64,000 bases of DNA from Cephalopachus bancanus (taxonomy: Eukaryota > Chordata > Mammalia > Primates > Tarsiidae), in NCBI GenBank assembly GCA_027257055.1, contig JAPVLO010000054.1, positions 3,100,001-3,164,000 of the forward strand. Direction: 5' to 3'. The notes under the pieces are model-generated. The model was given only the letters and a program-made list of their open reading frames with translations, did not search any database and was not told the DNA's origin. Shown one piece after another: positions 57,881-64,000 of this stretch (within the stretch, counting starts at the first letter, position 1; each line of letters opens with the position of its first letter). The translations under genes were made by a program, and so were the position numbers.

Positions 57881-60602
57881 TACAAAATGCAATTCAAATG
57901 AGTGGTTACTCCTCATGAGATACTTCAGTTTTCTTTTTCAAAATCCTACTGCTAGAAAGACAATTCATTTTTTTTTAACTGAGAGAAAATTATTGCATGA
58001 TATATTAACAGGGGCTGGGGAAAAGGTTTTCAAACACTACACCACAAAGAAAGTACAACATCAAAAAAGTCAGGGCCCACTTCTGCTCCTCTCAAGCAAT
58101 TAAGTCCAGGAAAAGTAGTAGGTATGAATAACCATTTCAATTGCTTTCAAGTTTAATGAAAATTGCACCTGAATATGTCCGGAGAGAATATGAGGACAAT
58201 GGGGATTGTTCTCAGAAAACACTTCAGTCTCTTTTGAAAATACAGAGGAAGAATGAGATAGCATTAGTCCAAAATTCTATGTACTAATTTGTGTTTTGTT
58301 TCTATGCCTCATTAATGTCAGTCTGCTCTTTGTGATAACTGACTCTTCCTAGTAAAATGGAATAATGCAGCAAGAATCATATTCCAAGAAAATGAGATAT
58401 GAATAAAAAATTTAAACCCATGTTACTTTTCTGACTACTAAGAATGGTTTTAATTTTTTATCAATCACATTAATAATTGTTATAGCAAGAAAGAAAATTA
58501 GACAATGAACACTGTGTACACAATGTGAAACTACCTTCATGGGCAAACAGTTCGTGTACATTATATTCTTTTACTTTTACCAGAAACTACTGCTTCAACT
58601 GAAGCCATGATGTCTTATTCCAAACACTTATCTGTTAACTGGATTCAAGTCTGGGCAGTCCCATAAATGCCCAGGCAAAAGGATTACAATGTAGGTTAGA
58701 TGAGATTGGCAATTCAATCATTGGAATTAGGTCAATGCATATCTGCACACTCTTAAACCAATAAAGGAATAAATCTCTGCACACTTTGCAGGAGAAAAGA
58801 AAAACATTTCAGACAGAAAACAGCTTTTGTCAGTTTGCCAACACCACTCAACACAATATCTTTCTGTTTCTCTCTTCCACATAAACACAGAAACCTGAAA
58901 GTGAATATATCATGGATGGCTTAAGAAAACTATTTTTTTTTTTTATTGCTGGAGGGGTTTCTAGTTAGCTGGATTTCCAAACCCATTTTATTAATCTACC
59001 TGCCTCAACGTACCCATGCTCTGCAGTGGTTATAAGTCACAAAATACTTTCAGGAGAAAAATACATTAATGACAGCTTAAAAAGAGAAAACGTATAATTT
59101 AATGTTAAATATGAACACACAATCCCTTCCTAATTTTCTACATGATAGTCCTGTTCCTTTTGTGTCAGGTAGCGAGGATTTAAAATCCTAGGAGTGTTTT
59201 TCAACATGTCAAAATGCCAGCACATGTCAAAGACATCGCTGGCAGACCGTGCCCAAAATTGTGATAGCAAAAATCCCACTGTCCCAGCTCTGGGCCTTGT
59301 CCTGCTTTTCCTCTCTACTCTCCTCTGAATGCTGAACCTGATCAATTTCCTTCCTCTACCTTCCAAAATTGAACTCCACTAAGCTTTTTGCATTCTGAAG
59401 TCTTTTTTCATTCCTCAAGGAAACTGGTGGCTTCTCTCTCATATCTGAACTCCCCTAGACTATCCCATCTTCAATATTTCAGGAAGGAGTCATCCCATCT
59501 TTCTAAGAGCACCCATTTTTTCATGTCTACTGGTTACAATGGGTCTGTGTTTACCTAATCCTCAGTTCATTTCTACTTAGGAAGAATTAGCATATTATTG
59601 CAGTATGAAACCCCAGAACCTTCACAACTACTTCCTTCAGTAGTAGACATTTGGTAACTTCCTCGATTTTCTTAAACCATAACAATTTTACCATATCTGA
59701 ATTATCATATATCCTATAACCATGATCATGTATTGTATTAATTAAATAATACCTCTTATAATTATTTTATCATCTAGACATACAAAAACTCCATATATAC
59801 ACACTCCACAGTTAGTTTATATTTCTACCAAAGAAGTCTTAACAGTCAAGGATTATAACTTCTAACTCTTTAGTGAAGAAATAATAGCATACACTTAAAT
59901 TCTTATTTACCTAGATAATTGACACTTTGGGCAAAGGGAAAGATAAAGACTGGGGTTTGTTTTAATAGAACTTAAAAAGTATTTAACCAGGACAAAGTCC
60001 CTATTGCATGAAAGACATTAGTTGATAATATCACCATGAATAATAAATCGCCTCTTTAAAAGCTGACATTTGAGGAGGAGGGTTCAGATAAGATGCCTAC
60101 ATTATAACTGTCATGCAAGACAGAAATGGTAAATTTATTAGAAGAGACAAATTACTTCTGACTAGGGTTTGTGGAAGACAGCCAGATGAGACAGTACTGA
60201 AAATAACTAAGTGATAGACTTAGAAAGTGTCCTGTAAGTTTTCTAAGAATTCCAAAAAGTAGAAAAACGTTATCAAATTGCCATTAACTTCTATTCACTT
60301 ACAGTCTGCATGCAAGGTAAGCCTAATGGAACACTTGGACCATCGCAATTAGAAAAACTAGAACAGGGTACATCCCAGTAGATCTCTGGAATGACTATGT
60401 AAAAACAAGTTCACAAGCCTGAGAGGACAAGAAAAGTCAGACACAAGTCAGGTAACTACAAATGCTATTTCCTGAAACTTGTCTTGAGAGATGCTTAAAG
60501 CCAATGCAAAATGTGATGCTGGCAGAGGACTTAGACATACTTTTCTTTCATTCCATTCACCCTGGTACATAATGAAAGATGTAGTAAGTAATTGCTGTAT
60601 TG
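57236..60602. other. AT-rich noncoding DNA, (CA)n inside
   Basis: Apart from the (CA)n tract at 57840-57878 no element or gene is recognised. Short open frames here are chance. Confidence 0.45.
57840..57878 (+). repeat. (CA)n microsatellite
   Basis: About 19 AC units preceded by a CTCTCTCTCTCTGTCTC run. Confidence 0.98.
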
Positions 60603-61155
60603 CAGTGTGGCGATCTCTGAAAGAACTGGAAATTGACCTTCCATATGATCCAGCAACTCCCCTATTGGGAATATACCTGGAGGAACTCAAATTATTCTAC
60701 AAAAAAGATACCTGCATATGTATGTTTGTTGCAGCTCTGTTCACAATAGCAAAAACATAGCACCAACCATGTTGCCCATCGATGCTGGACTGGATAAAAA
60801 AAAATGTGGTACATATACACAATGGAATATTATGTAGCCATAAAGAAGGACAAATATATGGACTTTGCAGCAACTTGGATGGATTTGGAGTTGATCATAC
60901 TCAGTGATTTATCACAGAAACAAAGAACAGAGTTCCATATATTCTCACTCATAAGCTGAACTTGAACAATTATAATGCTATAAGAAAGTGATTGGCAGTA
61001 GTAGAAAACTGTCCGGGGAGGGAGTGGGATTGGCAGTTGAGGGAAACTGCTAGGGGAGGGAGGAGTATACCTCATCAACAAGGGTACCTGCATGATCAAT
61101 GTTTATATACCTAACCCTGAATTGTACTCCACATCTTTATAATAAATTTTTTAAA
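60603..61155 (+). mobile_element. 5'-truncated L1 3' end, sense
   Basis: Begins in the C-terminus of ORF2 (reads VWRSLKELEIDLPYDPATPL and then FVAALFTIAKT), runs through WIKKNVVHIHN-type sequence in a broken frame, the 3' UTR G-rich tract GGGGAGGGAGTGGG and ends TAATAAATTTTTTAAAAG. Flanks GCTGTATTG (60594-60602) and GCTGTCTTG (61159-61167) may be a decayed target duplication. Confidence 0.92.
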
Positions 61156-61520
61156 AGAGCTGTCTTGGACGACTTTGCATCCTTCCAAGGGAAACAAAAC
61201 ACTTGAACATAGGGAAGAAGAAAACGGTTGAGAGTTAATCAGGATAATTCTTTTCCTTTTGAAAAAACTGGCAGCCTAGAGAATATTATAAAGACTGAAA
61301 ACAGATATTAATGATGTGGGACATAATTCCTTCTCCCTACCGTGCCCTGGCCAATTCCCACACTCTGACTGACTGACTTTAGGTTTTCTAGCAATAGAAA
61401 CCAGAAACAGTTTAACTAATGTAAAGGAGAATGTATAACAGCAACTTCTTCATTAAATTTACTCAGAAATCACCAATAATAATTGTTACTCACGTGTTAC
61501 TCAAAAATTCCAAACTATAA
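61156..61520. other. Spacer between two L1 insertions
   Basis: About 365 bp of unassigned sequence between oppositely oriented L1 3' ends. Confidence 0.5.
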
Positions 61521-62624
61521 TTTGTTTTATTTTATTGTATTTAGCGATATGGGCTACAAGTCAAGATTAGCTATACAACTAGGCTGTGTGCAGGTGAAGT
61601 TTGGATCTCCAACTGGTTCTAACTTCCCCCCGTTTAGGACCAGGTATACTTTGTGTTGCTATGTGCCACCTGTCCTCCCTGGCAGTGTCCAGTGACTGCT
61701 GAGTCCTCCCTTGTGCTAATGTGATTAATGTTCAGGTCCCACCTATGAGTGAGAACTGCACTATTCAGTTCTTTGTTTCTGTGATACATCACTAAGTATG
61801 ATGGTCTCCAACTCCACCCAATTTGCTGTGAAATCCATGATTTTGTTATTTATGGCTGCATAATACTCCATCGTGTATATGTACCACATTTTTTAAAAAT
61901 CCAGTCCACTTTTGATGAGCGGTAGGGTTGGTTCCATGTTTTTGCTATTGTGAATAGTGCAGATATAAATATGTGTGTGTGGGTGCCATTTTGGGAGAAT
62001 GATTTATGTTCCTCTAGTTATATTCCCAGGAGAGGTATTGCTGGATCATGTGGAAAGTCAATTTTTAGTTCTTTTAGGAATCACCACACTGATTCTGTAG
62101 AAGTTGAACTAGCCTGCACTCCCACCAAAAGTGTAGAAGAGGTCTGTTTTCTCCACACCCTCAACAGCATCTGTTGTTTTTTGATTTATTAATGATGGCC
62201 ATCCTTATTGGAGTTAGGTAGTATCTCACTGTGGCTTTGATTTGCATTTATCTGATGATAAGTGAAGATGAGCATTTATCAAGTATTTGTTGGCTGCTTG
62301 TATCTCTTTTTGAAAAGTGCCTATTAATTTCCTTTGCCTACTTTTAATAGGGTTGTTTGTTTCCTTGCTTTCAGCTAGTTTGCATTCCTTGTAAATCCTG
62401 GATGTCAGGCCTTTGTCAGATACATAATTAGCAAATATATTTTCCCCATTCTGTGAGTTGTCTCCCTACTTTCTTGATGGTTTCTTTTGCTGTGCAAAAA
62501 CTTTTCGGTTTGATGAGGTCCCACTTGTCTATTTTATCTTTTATGGCATTCACTTTTGGGGATTTGATCAAGAATCAGTTGCCTACTCCAATGTACATAA
62601 GAGTGTTCCTTACATTTTCTTCTA
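61521..62624 (-). mobile_element. L1 3' portion, antisense (part of a twin-primed L1)
   Basis: T-rich tail at 61521-61542, 3' UTR, then ORF2 C-terminal third in reverse up to TACATTTTCTTCTAGG. Readable pieces on the minus strand include [13 protein letters not shown] and [14 protein letters not shown]. At 62625 the sequence flips to sense L1. Confidence 0.92.
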
Positions 62625-63624
62625 GGATTCATTCTGGGATGCAGGGCTGGTTCAACATTCACAAGACCATAGATGTAATTCAGCACATCAACAGATATAA
62701 ACCAAGTACCACATGATTGAATTATTAGACCCAGAAGAAACATCTGACAAAGTCCAGCATCCATTTTTGATAAAAAACTCTTGAATGCCTAGGCATAGAA
62801 GGAATATTTCTCAAAAAGTAAGAGCCATCTATGATAAACCTACAGCCAACATTTTCCCCAGTGGGCAGAAATTGGAAGTATTAGCATTGAGAATGAGAGC
62901 AGACAGGGATGATCATTTTTACCCCTCCTATTTCACATAGTGTTGGAAGTCCTAGCCAGAGCAATCAGGCAAGAGAAAGAAATTAGGGGTACCCATAAGG
63001 AAAAAGGGAAGACGAGTTATCCCTCTTAGCAGATGATATGATTCTATATCTTGAAAACCCTAGGGAGTCTGTCAAAAGTATCCTTATTCTGATAATCACC
63101 CTCGGTAAAACCTCAGGGTACAAAATCAATATGCAAAAGACAGTTACATTTCTCTACACCAGAAACAAGCAGAGTGCCAAAAAAGCGCAATCCCATAATA
63201 GCCACACATACAAAAAAAGAAATACCTTGGCATCCACCTAACCAGAGAAGTGAAAGACCTTTACAAAACGCTGCTCAAAGAAATCAAGAATGGCACAAAC
63301 AAATGGAAAAACATTCCATGCTCATGAATTGCAAGAATCAATATTGTCAAGATGTCCATCCTACTCAAGGCAATCTACAAATTCAATGCAATACCCATCA
63401 AATTACCAACATCATTTTTCTCAGACCTGGAAACGACAATACAGAAGTTCAAAAAAGGAGCACGTATAGCCCAAACAATCCACAGCAAAAGGAGCAAAGT
63501 GTAAGGTGTTTCACGTCCAGAATTTAAACTTTACTACAAGGCTACAGTACCCAAAACAGCCTCATACTAGTACAAGAATGGGTACATGGATGAATGGAAC
63601 AGGATAGAGATTATAGAAGCAAAA
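62625..63624 (+). mobile_element. Inverted 5' segment of the same L1
   Basis: Sense ORF2 sequence beginning in the RT domain ([20 protein letters not shown]), through the [17 protein letters not shown] motif region near 63030, [18 protein letters not shown], and ending at WNRIEIIEAKY near 63624. Orientation is opposite to the adjacent 3' part and the L1 coordinates lie upstream of it, the arrangement produced by twin priming. Multiple frameshifts and stops. Confidence 0.92.
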
Positions 63625-63625
63625 T

Positions 63626-63697
63626 ATGAAGTTTAAACATGTAAGAGTAAATATACAATTTTTTATAAATAAATTCCAGTTTTGGGGGGCTCCTCTT
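63626..63697 (+). mobile_element. Mariner 3'-terminal fragment, same family as 47863
   Basis: GAAGTTTAAACATGTAAGAG, TAAATATACAATTTTTTATA, AATAAATTCCAGTTTTGGGG GGC matches, after reverse complementing, the 47863-47940 end of the other mariner copy (TGAAGTTTAAACATGTACAA, ATAAATATACAGTTTTTAAA). Only about 70 bp remain, abutting the L1. Confidence 0.8.
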
Positions 63698-63800
63698 GTG
63701 TGTGTATATATACATATAGTTACATATATGTATGTATAGTGTGTATATATATATACACACAATATAGTTATATATAATAATATATTTTGTATATCTATTT
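63698..63800. repeat. TG/TA microsatellite
   Basis: TGTGTGTATATATACATATA and similar units with dyad-symmetric TATATA/TGTATA runs. The tyrosine/isoleucine-rich open frames here are its translation. Confidence 0.92.
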
Positions 63801-64000
63801 ACATATACACAGGTTGAGTCCATCATATGAATGACCCCCTATTACTTTATTTCTAATTCCATTTATTTTATAAAAAAATGATCACTTCCCGGTCCCAATT
63901 AGTAAAGTCTGGCCAAAAAGTCATAACTATGGTTGAGTTTCAGTTTCTGAAAAAGCTGCTCTCATTTTAAGCAACAATTTTCTGAGTTGAAAAAGTAACA

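Noticed and set aside
63562..63826. Tyr/Ile-rich small protein frames
   Set aside because: Translations of the TA/TG microsatellite.

Overview
The window looks like an intergenic or deep-intronic stretch of a primate genome. It is AT-rich and CpG-poor, and I find no convincing host protein-coding exon, no tRNA or other RNA gene and no CpG island. Almost everything recognisable is transposable-element sequence. Nine dimeric Alu elements show it is a primate. The younger ones derive from an AluJ-like ancestor but share changes not typical of monkey or ape Alus: a CTACAATAAAT linker, a GGCTCAGCCTG head and a right arm reading GGCCGGGAGCGGCC. With two very short LTR-derived, A-tailed retroposons resembling the Tarsius interspersed elements (TINEs) described from tarsier, the best guess is a tarsier-like haplorhine. 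That is inference from sequence style, made without any database search.

Layout. 1-12 kb: an MST-type MaLR solo LTR, one old Alu, sparse MIR/L2 relics and long unique AT-rich DNA. 12-25 kb: three Alus (one split), two TINE-like elements, MER5, MIR and L2 pieces, a second MST LTR nested in the split Alu, and two separate local duplications (near 15.0/16.5 kb and 22.7/23.6 kb). 25-35 kb: three more Alus, a MER1/Charlie-type hAT element with clear terminal features, MER20, a perfect 18-bp hairpin and a (TC)n tract. 35.5-40.9 kb: a MER2-type Tigger element broken by two antisense L1 insertions; the larger L1 (4.2 kb) keeps ORF2 over about its expected length, but frameshifted, plus the end of ORF1. 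41-55 kb: Alus, L2, MLT-type LTRs, a decayed mariner copy, a second MER1-type element inserted in an L2, and several (CA)n tracts. 55-64 kb: L2, MIR and MLT1-like pieces, a sense L1 3' end, then an L1 with the 5' inversion typical of twin priming, abutting a second fragment of the same mariner family.

No genes work together here. The interest lies in the retrotransposition record: nested insertions, twin priming, a possible L1 3' transduction, LTR-derived short retroposons, and a tRNA-like T-arm shape in the Alu B-box region. All family names come from recalled consensus sequences, and boundaries are good to roughly 5-30 bp except where target-site duplications fix them.
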